In this document: piece after piece, positions 1 through 8,699 of the stretch
How positions within the stretch are numbered: the stretch's first letter is position 1
How the letters are laid out: each line of letters starts with the position of its first letter
Assembly (NCBI GenBank): GCA_029781135.1
Contig: JAKOXH010000043.1
Coordinates: 62,001-126,000 of the forward strand
Direction: 5' to 3'
Source: Planctomycetota bacterium
GTDB lineage: Bacteria > Planctomycetota > Planctomycetia > Pirellulales > Lacipirellulaceae
DNA length: 64,000 bases
The notes under the pieces: model-generated
What the model was told of the DNA's origin: nothing
Databases searched by the model: none
The model's input: the letters and a program-made list of their open reading frames with translations, nothing else
Program-made: the position numbers and the translations under genes

Positions 1-2487
1 CCGAGCCGCTCGATTGGCCGGGAACCACGCGGCAAATGCCACCACGGCCAAGCCCACAACTAAACCACCCAATAGCAACGTGGGGTGGAAATTGAACTGT
101 ACCGGGTGCCCCAGCACCGGCATCATGGCAACGTTGATGAGGTAGGCAACGGAGACGCCGGCGATGATGCCCGGCACGAGTGCCAACAGCCCCATAATTA
201 CGGCCTGGGTGAAAATCGTCTTTCGCACCTGGGCTTGCGTCATCGCTACGATGCGCAGCAGACCCAGTTCGCGAGTTTGCTCCAGCACGTTGATCGTGAG
301 CGTATTCGTCACGCCCACCGCCGATACCAACAGCCCCAGCACGACCATCGCCCACAGGCTCGCCACCACACCCGACATCATCCGGTCGACCGTCGCGCGT
401 ATATCGGAAAACGACTGCAACATGATGCCGTTCGTGTCGCAAATCTCCTGCAGCTTCGTCCGCACCTCGTCCAATCGGTTGTGATCCGCCTTGATGATGA
501 AGGCATCCACGCCACTGAGACCGAGCTTCTCACGAGCGACGGCACGTTCCATGTGAATCGTCAGACCGCCCGACTGGTAATCGTTCACGATGGCCGCCAC
601 GCGAAATTTCTGCTCGCCTTTTTCCGCTTCCAGCAACAATTCGTCGCCCACTTTTAATTTGGCGCGTTCCGCCAGCACGGACCCCAAGGCGACTTCTCCG
701 GCCAGCATCTGGCCGCGCAGTTTACTAATGTCACCTTTGATGAGATCCAGGTCGGGTGGTTCCGGGCTGGAATGCTCGCGGGCAATGAGGATGGCACTTT
801 CGCCCGCCGCTTTTACCGGTTGGAAAATCGCGGCATCCAGGCTGGTAATGCCTTCTTCCACCTTCTTCTTAATGTCATTCCTCAACGACTCGGGCAGCGT
901 GGGGGCGGTCCCTGTCGCCATGTCGGGCGGCGTCGCCCGCACAAAAAAATCGGCCACAATCGCCTTGCGATACCACTCGCGAACGTCGTTGACGTTATCG
1001 ATAACGGAATTCGCCAGACCGATTCCCGTGGCCGCCGCGATAAACACGACACCCACGGTGAGCGTCGTACGCGAACGATGCCGCAACAACTGCCGCCGCG
1101 CCAATCGTCCTTCCACGGGCGCCATCGGCTCGAGAAACAAGGCCGTGATCGCCGAGAGCGGTTTGATAGCGACCGGCAACAATAGCACCAGCCCGGCTAA
1201 CAACAAAATGGCCGCCCACACGGTATGCACCATCGATAATCCACCCAGGATGCTGATCGTCATCACCGTAAGGCAAATGGCCACCATGGCGCCGCCGAGG
1301 CCCACTAGCCACCACTGCACGCCTTCCATCTCTTCCGGCAGCACATCGCGCATCGCTTCCAGCGGCGAAAGGTGCGTGGCCTTGCGCGCGGGCATCGCAG
1401 CGGCCACGAGCGAAATCCCTAAGCCGCACGCCCCGCCAATCAGAAATGGATACCAATTTAATTCAATCGACGGCAGCGTCGTTTGATACAGCGTACCCAT
1501 CGCTTCCGTCAGATAATGGGCCGCGACGATCCCCAACAGCGAGCCGAGAATCGTTCCCAAAACGCCCATCACCAGGGCTTCGCGGTATACCATTTCGGCA
1601 ATTTGAGCCCGCGTAGCCCCGATCGCCCGCATGATGCCAATCTGCTTGCGCCGCTGCGTGACGTTGATGAGAAACGTATTCGTGATGATGAACACCGCCA
1701 CGAGCAACGAGAACCCCCGGGCCATGCGCATGCCCTGCTCCGTCGAAAGCGACGTTTCTTCCGCCAGCGAGCTACGTTTCGCGGGGGGTTGAACTACCAA
1801 TCCGGCCGGCAAAATCTTGGCAATTTCAGCTTTGACCACATCGTCGCCGACACCCGAATCAACGACAACTTGCGCCGAGGCAATCTTGCCACCTTCCGAA
1901 TAATAGTGCTGGGCAGCCCGCAGCGGCATCAAGAAAGTCGTCAAATCACTCGGCGTAGTAACTCCTTTGGTCGAATAGAAGCCCACGACTTTCGTCTTCA
2001 CAAGCGCCACCGGCGTCATCAGCTCAACTTCACTGCCAACCCCGATGCCCTTCGACTTTGCAAAGGTCGAATTCAGCAGGATGCCCGCTTCCTGGGCCAA
2101 TGACTTGCCTTCGACGATGTCGTAGCCCCGCACGGCTTGGTCGTGCTGGGGATCGACTCCCAACGCCATAAGCCGGAAGCTCCGTTTGCCTTCGTACATC
2201 ATCGTGTACCGCTTGATGAGCGGCGCCACGGCCTTCACGCCAGGCAACTCACGAATTTTCGGCACGATCTTCTCATCGAACGCAGTTCCCACCGGCGTGG
2301 AAACTTCGAGCGCGGCATTACCCGCGACCGTTTGAAAAATCTGATCGAACGCCCGCCGCGAAGTGCTCGACGAAATCGTCACCGCCACCACCGCCCCCAC
2401 GCCGATGACAATACTCAATAACGTGAGAATCGGCCGGCTGGGCCGCTGTTTCAGCTCGCGCCAAGCGAATCGCCAATAGAGCATCAT
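1..2487 (-). CDS. ABC transporter permease, FtsX/MacB type (3' end beyond window)
   Basis: Membrane component of an ABC exporter that works with the ATPase encoded just upstream (7-bp gap). The reading frame starts with two adjacent ATG codons (2487, 2484) and stays open to the left edge, 829 codons. The N-terminus reads MMLYWRFAWRELKQRPSRP and is followed by a hydrophobic segment (about residues 20-45). Two FtsX-type units are visible: one with the sequence GIMRAIGATRAQIAEM near residues 285-300, and a second with LEQTRELGLLRIVAMTQAQV near residue 745. The last visible residues (LGGLVVGLAVVAFAAWFPAN, then RAAR) are the typical final membrane helix and cytoplasmic tail, so only a few codons are missing. 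At roughly 830 residues with two FtsX units it is twice the size of MacB. Substrate unknown; lipoprotein, lipid or peptide export are family options. Confidence 0.88.
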   Translation of the reverse strand, partial: MMLYWRFAWRELKQRPSRPILTLLSIVIGVGAVVAVTISSSTSRRAFDQIFQTVAGNAALEVSTPVGTAFDEKIVPKIRELPGVKAVAPLIKRYTMMYEGKRSFRLMALGVDPQHDQAVRGYDIVEGKSLAQEAGILLNSTFAKSKGIGVGSEVELMTPVALVKTKVVGFYSTKGVTTPSDLTTFLMPLRAAQHYYSEGGKIASAQVVVDSGVGDDVVKAEIAKILPAGLVVQPPAKRSSLAEETSLSTEQGMRMARGFSLLVAVFIITNTFLINVTQRRKQIGIMRAIGATRAQIAEMVYREALVMGVLGTILGSLLGIVAAHYLTEAMGTLYQTTLPSIELNWYPFLIGGACGLGISLVAAAMPARKATHLSPLEAMRDVLPEEMEGVQWWLVGLGGAMVAICLTVMTISILGGLSMVHTVWAAILLLAGLVLLLPVAIKPLSAITALFLEPMAPVEGRLARRQLLRHRSRTTLTVGVVFIAAATGIGLANSVIDNVNDVREWYRKAIVADFFVRATPPDMATGTAPTLPESLRNDIKKKVEEGITSLDAAIFQPVKAAGESAILIAREHSSPEPPDLDLIKGDISKLRGQMLAGEVALGSVLAERAKLKVGDELLLEAEKGEQKFRVAAIVNDYQSGGLTIHMERAVAREKLGLSGVDAFIIKADHNRLDEVRTKLQEICDTNGIMLQSFSDIRATVDRMMSGVVASLWAMVVLGLLVSAVGVTNTLTINVLEQTRELGLLRIVAMTQAQVRKTIFTQAVIMGLLALVPGIIAGVSVAYLINVAMMPVLGHPVQFNFHPTLLLGGLVVGLAVVAFAAWFPANRAAR

Positions 2488-2494
2488 GGTTCAG

Positions 2495-3214
2495 CTACCA
2501 ACTTGCCGCGCGAGGAATGGGGCGATGAAGGTGCTCGGCGATGTACTCTTCAAGCAGGCCGTCACGCACATGCACCGTGCGGTCGGCCTGGGCGGCGATA
2601 TCGTTGTCATGCGTGACAATCACCACGGTCTGCCCCCGCGAATCGACCAAATCGCGGAGCAGCCGCATGACTTGAGCACTATTGGTGCTGTCCAAATTTC
2701 CAGTCGGCTCATCCGCCAGCACGAGTGCCGGCTCAATTACTAGAGCCCGGGCGACAGCGACCCGTTGCTGCTGACCGCCAGACATCTGCGTCGGCAAGTG
2801 GTCGGCCCGGTCGGTGATATCAACCAAGTCGAGGCATCCCAGGGCGCGCTCCCGGGCTTCCCCTTCGCTGATGCCGTCCAACTCCAGCGGCAGCGCCACG
2901 TTTTCCACCGCCGTCAATGTCGGCAGCAAATTGAACGCTTGAAAGATGAACCCGATCCGCCGCCGCCGCAGCAACGTTCGTTCGGAGTCGTTGAGTGTGG
3001 AAACATCGACGCCTTCGAACAGTATCTGGCCGTCGGTCGGCGTCTCGATTGCCCCCAGCAGGTTCAGCAATGTGCTCTTGCCCGAGCCGCTCGGGCCCAC
3101 GATCGCTAGCATTTCGCCTTGCCGCACCGAAAGATCGATGCCGCGGACGGCGTCGACGTGCATCGCGCCGCTGGCGAACGATTTCGTCACGCCAACTGCT
3201 TCAATGATATCCAT
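2495..3214 (-). CDS. ABC transporter ATP-binding protein, LolD/MacB family
   Basis: Cytoplasmic ATPase that energises the FtsX-type permease encoded downstream. I chose the ATG at 3214 (MDIIEAVGVTKSF), which gives 239 residues, the usual length for LolD-like ATPases; the frame is open further upstream to 3328, but that extension has no family character. Walker A GPSGSGKST is at residues 40-48, the Q-loop Gln at 92, the signature MSGGQQQR at 144-151 (Met instead of Leu in the first position), Walker B VLADEPTGNLD at 166-175 and the switch His at 202. The gap to the permease is 7 bp, so the two form one operon. This protein clusters by motif with the LolD/MacB/FtsE group (exporters with FtsX-type permeases), not with importers. 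Confidence 0.93.
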   Translation of the reverse strand: MDIIEAVGVTKSFASGAMHVDAVRGIDLSVRQGEMLAIVGPSGSGKSTLLNLLGAIETPTDGQILFEGVDVSTLNDSERTLLRRRRIGFIFQAFNLLPTLTAVENVALPLELDGISEGEARERALGCLDLVDITDRADHLPTQMSGGQQQRVAVARALVIEPALVLADEPTGNLDSTNSAQVMRLLRDLVDSRGQTVVIVTHDNDIAAQADRTVHVRDGLLEEYIAEHLHRPIPRAASW

Positions 3215-3437
3215 GTCGGAACACCCGGGGTTTTCTTCTTCCTGCCGGCAGTATGGATGCGTCGTTTCGTCCATCCTCGGCGATCTGCGTAGCACCATAT
3301 CGTACCGTACTGCGGAGGGATTTCCCATGCCCGAAATTGGTTACAAAACCCTTCGCCCCCCCAAATAGTCGCAATTTACCGTAAGACTGGGAGGGTTACG
3401 AAAGCCTTGCGGCACCCAAAGTTAGGGAAATCACACT

Positions 3438-3463
3438 CCCTAGGACGGACATTCCTGTCCGAC
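3438..3463. repeat. Half copy of the GGACGGACA..TGTCC palindromic repeat (family E)
   Basis: A short palindrome, TAGGACGGACATTCCTGTCC, identical in core to the arms of the complete 74-bp element at 63118-63191 and to the arms at 61943-61966 and 62094-62120. It lies in the 323-bp spacer (3215-3537) between the divergent upstream end of the ABC ATPase gene and the 3' end of the isochorismatase-like gene; I see nothing else in that spacer. Confidence 0.7.
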
Positions 3464-3537
3464 CCGCTTCCGCCGCCCGTTGCTTGCCGCACTTGGGCCT
3501 ACACCTATTACGCAGCAATTCGCTTGCCGTTACAGAA

Positions 3538-4143
3538 TCATGGCGACTTTTCTTTGGCCAAAGCGCTGATGGCCTTAAACTCTACCGCTTCCGCCGTCCG
3601 GCACCACTCGAACATCGCCATTTCCGTGGTGCACAGAATAATGCCGGCGGCCTCCATGCGACGCAGCGCTGTTTCGTAGTCCGCCGCGTACCGAGCACCA
3701 ATGGCATCGACGGCAACGTAAACCTCGAACCCAGCCGCCGCCAAATCGAAGACCGTCTGCATCACGCATACGTGCGCTTCAATGCCACACACCAACACGC
3801 GCGAGCGGCCCTCATCCTTCCAACGCTCGAAAATGTCGCCACATACGCCGGCACTGAAGTTCCGCTTGCGCGGCACGGGGCCAATGCGCTCTTTCAGCAC
3901 CGCTGCCGTCGGGCCAAGCCGCTGCGGGTACTGCTCCGCCCCGGCAACTGGCAAACCAAGCGCCTGGGCCGCATCCACCAGCCGGCGAATGTTCCAGACG
4001 ATCCGCGCGCTGTCCGGAATGATCTCGAGTAGCCGTTCTTGTGCATCGACCACAAACAGGGCCGAGTCCTCGCGGTTCATCAACTCGGGACTGCGCGGCA
4101 AAGCGTTGCCGGAAGCCGTGTTTTCGGCGGGTTTTGGTTCCAT
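3538..4143 (-). CDS. Isochorismatase-family cysteine hydrolase
   Basis: Predicted cytoplasmic hydrolase of the isochorismatase/nicotinamidase fold, 201 residues from the ATG at 4143 (MEPKPAENTA). The family catalytic triad can be placed: Asp in ALFVVDAQ, Lys in VPRKRNFSA, and the nucleophilic Cys in VCGIEAHVCVMQT, which also has the conserved cis-peptide environment. The pattern RVLVCGIEAHVCV followed by VAVDAIGAR matches the YcaC/hydrolase subgroup and not true isochorismatases, so the substrate cannot be named. Starts at 4179 and 4080 (MNREDSALFV) are also possible. It stands alone on this strand, with repeat-filled spacers on both sides. Confidence 0.85.
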   Translation of the reverse strand: MEPKPAENTASGNALPRSPELMNREDSALFVVDAQERLLEIIPDSARIVWNIRRLVDAAQALGLPVAGAEQYPQRLGPTAAVLKERIGPVPRKRNFSAGVCGDIFERWKDEGRSRVLVCGIEAHVCVMQTVFDLAAAGFEVYVAVDAIGARYAADYETALRRMEAAGIILCTTEMAMFEWCRTAEAVEFKAISALAKEKSP

Positions 4144-4212
4144 GCCGCCCAACCTAACCCCTGGCCGCTCCCGCGACAATGGGCGACAATGTTAGCTTGA
4201 ATTCCGACAGGA

Positions 4213-4383
4213 TTTCACGCAGAGGCGCAGAGAACGCGGAGGAAAAGACGGCAAGTCGAACCGCCAATCCAGGCTAATAATTCGCTGGTTCTCCTATCGA
4301 GCAATCGAAAGGCTAAATTATTGGCGACGATTAGCGTTCATTAGCGGCTAAAACCTCCGCGTCCTCCGCGCCTCTGCGTGAGA
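4213..4383. repeat. Nested inverted repeats, GCAGAGGCGCAGAG arms (family I) around CGCTAAT arms (family J)
   Basis: The left arm (4213-4246) reads TTCACGCAGAGGCGCAGAG and continues GAACGCGGAGG; the right arm (4353-4383) is its inverted counterpart, CCTCCGCGCCTCTGCGTGA. The arms consist of degenerate 8-9 bp GA-rich units. Inside lies a second inverted pair built of GCTAAT units (about 4272-4285 and 4330-4350). The same outer family recurs at 4971-5154, 17214-17313, 17841-17911, 38772-38837, 47688-47864 and 57257-57333; the inner family recurs at 33753-33836 and 47731-47830. Located just upstream of hslV. Confidence 0.8.
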
Positions 4384-4403
4384 CTTTCCTCACATCAAAT
4401 TCA

Positions 4404-4958
4404 ATGAAATCGAATACGCCCAAAACCCGATCCACAACCATACTGACTGTTCGACACAACGGCCGCGTCGCCATCGGCGGCGATGGCCAGGTCAGCCTCG
4501 GCAATACGGTCATGAAGTCGGACGCCGTGAAAATTCGTCCGCTGGCCGATGGCCGCGTCATCGCCGGTTTTGCCGGCGGAGCCGCCGATGCCTTCGCCCT
4601 GCTGGAACGCTTTGAAGCCAAGCTGAAGGATTACCCCGCGAATATGCCGAGGGCGGCCACCGAACTCGCGAAAGAATGGCGGACCGACCGGGCCCTTCGC
4701 CGCCTCGAAGCGATGATCGCCGTCGTCGACGCCCAGAACACGCTCCTCGTATCCGGCACGGGCGACGTGATCCAACCCACCGACGGCATCCTCGGCATCG
4801 GCTCCGGCGGCAACTTCGCCCTGGCCGCCGCCCGGGCACTCGTCGCTCATTCGAGCCTGTCGGCCAAGGAAATCGTCCGCACCGCCCTCGAAATCGCCGC
4901 CGACATCTGCGTCTATTCCAACCGTAACATCGTCGTCGAAGAACTTCCCGCTTCGTGA
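4404..4958 (+). CDS. hslV: ATP-dependent protease subunit HslV (ClpQ)
   Basis: Proteolytic core of the HslVU (ClpYQ) protease; forms the two-ring dodecamer that degrades unfolded proteins fed by the HslU ATPase. The Ntn-hydrolase N-terminus is visible: after a 10-residue propeptide comes [10 protein letters not shown], so Thr11 is the expected nucleophile after processing. The family block [16 protein letters not shown] follows (residues 24-38), then [20 protein letters not shown] and [19 protein letters not shown]. At 184 residues it is slightly longer than E. coli HslV because of the propeptide. hslU follows 216 bp downstream; the gap contains an inverted repeat instead of the usual short operon linker. 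Confidence 0.97.
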   Translation: MKSNTPKTRSTTILTVRHNGRVAIGGDGQVSLGNTVMKSDAVKIRPLADGRVIAGFAGGAADAFALLERFEAKLKDYPANMPRAATELAKEWRTDRALRRLEAMIAVVDAQNTLLVSGTGDVIQPTDGILGIGSGGNFALAAARALVAHSSLSAKEIVRTALEIAADICVYSNRNIVVEELPAS

Positions 4959-4970
4959 ATCACTTTGAAT

Positions 4971-5154
4971 TAACCACAGAGACACAGAGGGCACGAAGGG
5001 GGGATCTAGGAGAGTGGATTTGTCACAGCAAATTTGTCATTTGTTATTGGCCATATCGGATCAAATAAGACTCATTTCCGAAATGGCCAAGTTCAAATTG
5101 CCAATTACCACTGACAAATTCTTCTTCCTCCGTGAACTCTGTGTCTCTGTGGTG
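4971..5154. repeat. Family I inverted repeat between hslV and hslU
   Basis: The arms CCACAGAGACACAGAGG (from 4974) and CCTCCGTGAACTCTGTGTCT (from 5128) are inverted copies made of 8-bp units of the ACACAGAG type. The loop holds a second, AT-richer inverted pair (AATTTGTCATTTGTTATTGGCC near 5033-5054 against GGCCAAGTTCAAATTGCCAA near 5084). The element almost fills the hslV-hslU spacer. Confidence 0.75.
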
Positions 5155-5174
5155 AAGAATTATAGAGACTACCC

Positions 5175-6518
5175 GTGAAAGAACTTACCCCTCGCCAGAT
5201 TGTTACCGAACTCGACCGCCACATTGTTGGCCAGCACGACGCCAAACGGGCCGTCGCGATTGCGATCCGCAACCGCTGGCGCCGCCAACGTGTGGCCGAC
5301 GACATGCGCAACGAGGTCGCCCCCAAAAATATTCTCATGATCGGCCCCACCGGCGTCGGCAAGACCGAAATTGCCCGCCGACTCGCCACGCTCACCGGCG
5401 CGCCGTTCATCAAGGTCGAGGCGACCAAGTACACCGAGGTCGGCTACTACGGCCGCGATGTCGAAAGCATGGTCCGCGAACTGGTCGAGAATGCCATTGG
5501 CCTCATGCGCGAACAGGAACTCGAACGGGTGAAACCCGAGGCCGAACGCCGCGTTGAGGAACGCCTGCTGGAGCTGCTTGCCCCGCAGCCCGCGAGTCTT
5601 GATGTCGGCGTCGATTCGCCCAACACGCCCGAGCGGTTCGAACGCACCCGCGAAAAAATGCGGCAAATGCTGGCTGCCGGCGATATGGAGCAACGCAACG
5701 TCGAAATCACGGTCGAGCAGAAGGCCCACGCGATGGTCCTCCCCGGCACGGGCCCCGGCAACGACTCGATGGAGTTCGATTTCCAAGGCATGCTCGAAAA
5801 AGTGCTGCCGAAACATGTCTCCCGCCGGCAGATGACCGTCGCCGAAGCCCGCAAAGTGCTGTTCGAGCAGGAGACGGAAGCCCTCATCAACGCCGAAAAA
5901 GTGAACGCCCAAGCGATCGAGCTTGCTGAAAACGTCGGCATTATTTTCGTCGACGAAATGGACAAGGTCGTCGCCAGCGAGGGCGGCCGCGGGGCCGATG
6001 TCTCGCGCCAAGGCGTGCAGCGCGACCTATTGCCCATCGTCGAGGGCACGGTCGTGAACACCCGTTACGGCTACGTGCGGACCGATCATGTCCTCTTCAT
6101 CGCGGCCGGCGCGTTTCACAAAACGAAGCCCAGCGACCTCATGCCCGAGCTGCAAGGCCGTTTCCCGATCCGCGTCGAGCTGAAAGATCTCACGAAAGAC
6201 GACTTCGTCCGCATCCTGACCGAGCCGAAGAGCTCGCTCACCAAGCAGTACACGGCCCTTCTGAAAACCGAAGGCGTCGACGTCGACTTCACGCCTGACG
6301 CCGTCGATGCCCTGGCCAATTACGCGTTCGAAGTGAACCAGCGCACCCAAAACATCGGCGCCCGCCGACTCTACACGATCCTCGAACGCCTGCTCGAGGA
6401 ACTCAGCTTCGAAGCCCCCGACATGCAACTAGGCCGCGTCGAAATCAACGCCGCCTACGTCAAGAAACGACTCGAAGAAGTTTCCAAGGATGAGGATTTG
6501 AGTAAGTTTATTTTGTGA
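5175..6518 (+). CDS. hslU: ATP-dependent protease ATPase subunit HslU (ClpY)
   Basis: AAA+ unfoldase that forms hexameric rings and feeds substrates to HslV. It has 447 residues, the family's usual length. The start MKELTPRQIVTELDRHIVGQ is the conserved N-terminus. Walker A GPTGVGKTE is at residues 57-65, the pore motif ATKYTEVGYYGRDVES at about 84-99 (GYxG pore loop), Walker B IIFVDEMDK at about 256-264, and sensor/arginine-finger residues in LMPELQGRFPIRVEL. The C-terminus ends SKFIL, the tail that inserts into HslV. Together with hslV this is a complete HslVU protease. Confidence 0.97.
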   Translation: MKELTPRQIVTELDRHIVGQHDAKRAVAIAIRNRWRRQRVADDMRNEVAPKNILMIGPTGVGKTEIARRLATLTGAPFIKVEATKYTEVGYYGRDVESMVRELVENAIGLMREQELERVKPEAERRVEERLLELLAPQPASLDVGVDSPNTPERFERTREKMRQMLAAGDMEQRNVEITVEQKAHAMVLPGTGPGNDSMEFDFQGMLEKVLPKHVSRRQMTVAEARKVLFEQETEALINAEKVNAQAIELAENVGIIFVDEMDKVVASEGGRGADVSRQGVQRDLLPIVEGTVVNTRYGYVRTDHVLFIAAGAFHKTKPSDLMPELQGRFPIRVELKDLTKDDFVRILTEPKSSLTKQYTALLKTEGVDVDFTPDAVDALANYAFEVNQRTQNIGARRLYTILERLLEELSFEAPDMQLGRVEINAAYVKKRLEEVSKDEDLSKFIL

Positions 6519-6782
6519 TAACTACAACGATGGGCACTGCCAAGACTCGCAGTCCCCCAGACATGGACTCCCGGCCGATTTTTTGGGGCCGCAACGGGCT
6601 GTCGCGTCAATAACCGGCTCTCTTCAGCTATTTGGCTGGGTTATCAGCATTCACTTTCAGTTCTTTCTCAAATAACGCCCTATATGCCCATACCGTCAAT
6701 TTCGTAAGTATAATAACGATTATGGGTAGTCATACTCAGACGGGATATTTCAGTTTCCGTTATCCGTTAAAGCGACTGAGAC

Positions 6783-7463
6783 ATGGCGGCAGAATCTCGG
6801 CAGAATCATAATGCGAGGCGAAGGCGAAGAGCTGCTTCATTGGTAAAGAGCCACCTGGGGAGTATCAAGCGCGCGCTGCTGGAAGGAGAAAAACGGCCTG
6901 TCGTCTTGGAGTTCCTGCGTCAGGAGGATGAACACCGAGGAATTTATGCCCTATATGATAAAAAAGGACGACTTCAATATGTCGGTAAAGCTTCGGACCT
7001 TCGAAGGAGACTGGACCAACACTTGAAAGACAGGCATGCGCAAAGTTGGGACCAGATGACGCTGTTTTTTCTGGCCGATTCTGCAAACGTTGGCGAACTT
7101 GAAGGTCTAATCGTTGCAACGGCTAAGCCGCCAGCCAACAAACAGAAACCTCGGGTCGGCACAGACAAGCGTCGGGAACTTCAGCGATATCTTAAGGACG
7201 ATGCCATAGAACAAATCAAACAGGCGGTATATCCGAACGGTCGGGAAAAGGACAGGTTGTCAGGACGCATCACTCCCCAAAAGCTGAAAAATGTCACCCA
7301 GATGCAGCTCGCCAAAGCCTTGGGAATCTCGCAAGGTCGCGTTTGGCAACTTATACAGCAAGAGCCGAAGAAGTACGCCGTGTTGAGGAATTACATTCGA
7401 GACGCAGGACGGCGCGATAGTATCTTGCTCTTGCTGCAAAAGTCCCGGGTGGACGCTGGTTAG
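6783..7463 (+). CDS. GIY-YIG nuclease-domain protein with C-terminal helix-turn-helix
   Basis: 226 residues. A basic N-terminus (RRRRRAASLVKSHL) precedes a GIY-YIG core: GIYALYDKKGRLQYVGKA at residues 53-70, an Arg cluster (SDLRRRLDQHL) and ELEGLIVATAKPPANK at 105-120, which provides the acidic residue and the Asn expected late in the fold. The C-terminal part carries a helix-turn-helix-like sequence, LAKALGISQGRVWQLIQ (about 175-191). GIY-YIG domains cut DNA or bind it in repair and mobile-element proteins; with the HTH this suggests sequence-directed DNA binding, but the actual role is unknown. Base composition is visibly less GC-rich than the neighbouring housekeeping genes, which suggests recent acquisition. 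A TATAAT hexamer at 6709-6714 may belong to its promoter, though I see no good -35 box. Confidence 0.7.
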   Translation: MAAESRQNHNARRRRRAASLVKSHLGSIKRALLEGEKRPVVLEFLRQEDEHRGIYALYDKKGRLQYVGKASDLRRRLDQHLKDRHAQSWDQMTLFFLADSANVGELEGLIVATAKPPANKQKPRVGTDKRRELQRYLKDDAIEQIKQAVYPNGREKDRLSGRITPQKLKNVTQMQLAKALGISQGRVWQLIQQEPKKYAVLRNYIRDAGRRDSILLLLQKSRVDAG

Positions 7464-7782
7464 ACGCTCAGCGCGAATTTGGCTACGCCCGGTGCCACTC
7501 AACGGTCAGTTCGTTGGTAAATTGAAAACGGGGAAAGAGCCGAACGAACAACTTTACATCGAGTTGAGCAATCACCCGCTTGTGCGTGACCTCAAACTGC
7601 TGGACCATCGAGTCAATTCTTGAGACGGCAAGGCCCCGACAAGAAGAGCACGGGCCACGCCCGTGGCACCCTCCGGAATGCAGCCCGCCACACCTAAGCA
7701 AACTTGCCCCGTCGCCGCCCGCGAACTATGATTCAATATCTTGAATCTTACTGGTAAGATCACCGCGTTTCGCGAGGCCAAC
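7464..7782. other. Spacer without a supported gene
   Basis: 319 bp between the GIY-YIG gene and the AbrB/PIN pair. It contains a degenerate half of the GAATTCGGCTACG repeat (7475-7493) and a small palindrome GGGCCACGCCCGTGGCACCC at 7653-7672. A minus-strand frame (7483-7605) encodes a plausible-looking but unrecognised peptide; I do not call it a gene. Confidence 0.5.
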
Positions 7783-8046
7783 ATGTCATCGCTTGCCACA
7801 ACTCGAATGTCCTCCAAGGGGCAGGTCGTCATCCCTGAGGCAATTCGGGACGAACTCGGCCTCGAAGCCGGTGCGCAATTCGTCGTCGTTGGTCAGGGGG
7901 ATGCCATCATCTTGAAGACGATTTCCAAGCCGTCCGTCGCCGAATTCAAGGCCATGCTGACAACGGCCCAACAGCAAGCGCGCAAGGCCGGGCTGAAAAA
8001 GTCGGACATTACCGCGGCAATTCGCAACGTGCGAAAGCGATCATGA
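7783..8046 (+). CDS. AbrB/SpoVT-family antitoxin
   Basis: 87 residues from the ATG at 7783 (MSSLATTRMSSKGQVVIPEA). The swapped-hairpin AbrB core is clear: SSKGQVVIPEAIRDELGLEAGAQFVVVGQGDAIILKTI. The C-terminal part (SVAEFKAMLTTAQQQARKAG) probably wraps the toxin. It overlaps the PIN toxin gene by 4 bp (ATGA), as usual in co-translated type II modules. Such antitoxins neutralise the PIN ribonuclease and bind their own operator. The frame is open 14 codons further upstream, but those residues do not resemble the family. Confidence 0.88.
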   Translation: MSSLATTRMSSKGQVVIPEAIRDELGLEAGAQFVVVGQGDAIILKTISKPSVAEFKAMLTTAQQQARKAGLKKSDITAAIRNVRKRS

Positions 8047-8453
8047 AGGTCGTGCTCGATACCAACGTCTTTGTGTCGGGAATCTTCTTCGGCGGCCCAC
8101 CGGCAAGAATCCTAACCGCGTGGCAAGAAGGACAGATCGAACTCATCGCTTCGGTGGAGATTCTCCAAGAATACGAGCGTGTTTGTCAGGAACTGTCGGC
8201 GGCCGCCCCAGGTATCGATCCCACTCCATTCCTAAAGTTGGTCGCGCTCGATGCGACACTTATCGAAATCCCTCCGCTGCCAGCACCGGTTTGCACCGAT
8301 TCGGACGATGACAAATTTCTCGCCTGCGCTTTAACGGCTGGTTCTAATCTCGTCATAAGCGGCGACAAGCAACTTCTCGCAACGAACGGTTACCATGGCC
8401 TCCAAATCATCCGGCCACGCGAATTCATTGATCGATATCTCACATCCGTTTAA
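8043..8453 (+). CDS. PIN-domain toxin (COG1569 type)
   Basis: Predicted Mg-dependent ribonuclease, 136 residues. The PIN acidic residues can be seen: Asp6 in VVLDTNVFVSG, Glu near residue 46 (ILQEYERV), and the DSDDDKFLACAL block that carries the third and fourth acids, followed by GSNLVISGDKQLL. FVSGIFFGGPPARIL is typical of the COG1569 subgroup of toxin-antitoxin PIN proteins. The start overlaps the antitoxin stop, which shows translational coupling. Confidence 0.9.
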   Translation: MKVVLDTNVFVSGIFFGGPPARILTAWQEGQIELIASVEILQEYERVCQELSAAAPGIDPTPFLKLVALDATLIEIPPLPAPVCTDSDDDKFLACALTAGSNLVISGDKQLLATNGYHGLQIIRPREFIDRYLTSV

Positions 8454-8699
8454 TGCCAATACCCACCGTCCGCGAAATTGTCGACCGTCTGCAACTCGAA
8501 CCGCTCACGACCGAAGGCAGGAACTTCCATCTCGGCCCGCGCTGCGATCTCATCGCCGCGTGTCCGCCGTTCGAAAAACTTGATCGCCGCGCTCGCCACG
8601 GCTTGAGCCGCACGTCACGTATCGCGTACACTACTCGCAATCGTGCTCAGGAAGTACGACGAAGCATTCCCCTTTCATTCGGAAATGGAGCCGAAACTG

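Noticed and set aside
590..1486. Long plus-strand open frame (298 codons)
   Set aside because: It lies antisense to the ABC permease, which has clear FtsX motifs; the plus-strand product is Ser/Arg/Thr-rich with no domain, as expected for the opposite strand of GC-rich coding DNA.
5169..6011. Minus-strand open frame of 280 codons
   Set aside because: Exact antisense of hslU; His/Asp/Gly-rich composition is typical of a reverse-strand shadow.
7483..7701. Minus-strand frame with QQFEVTHKRVIAQLDVKLFV
   Set aside because: Looks protein-like over 40 residues but has no recognised family, no ribosome binding site and starts in a palindromic spacer element.
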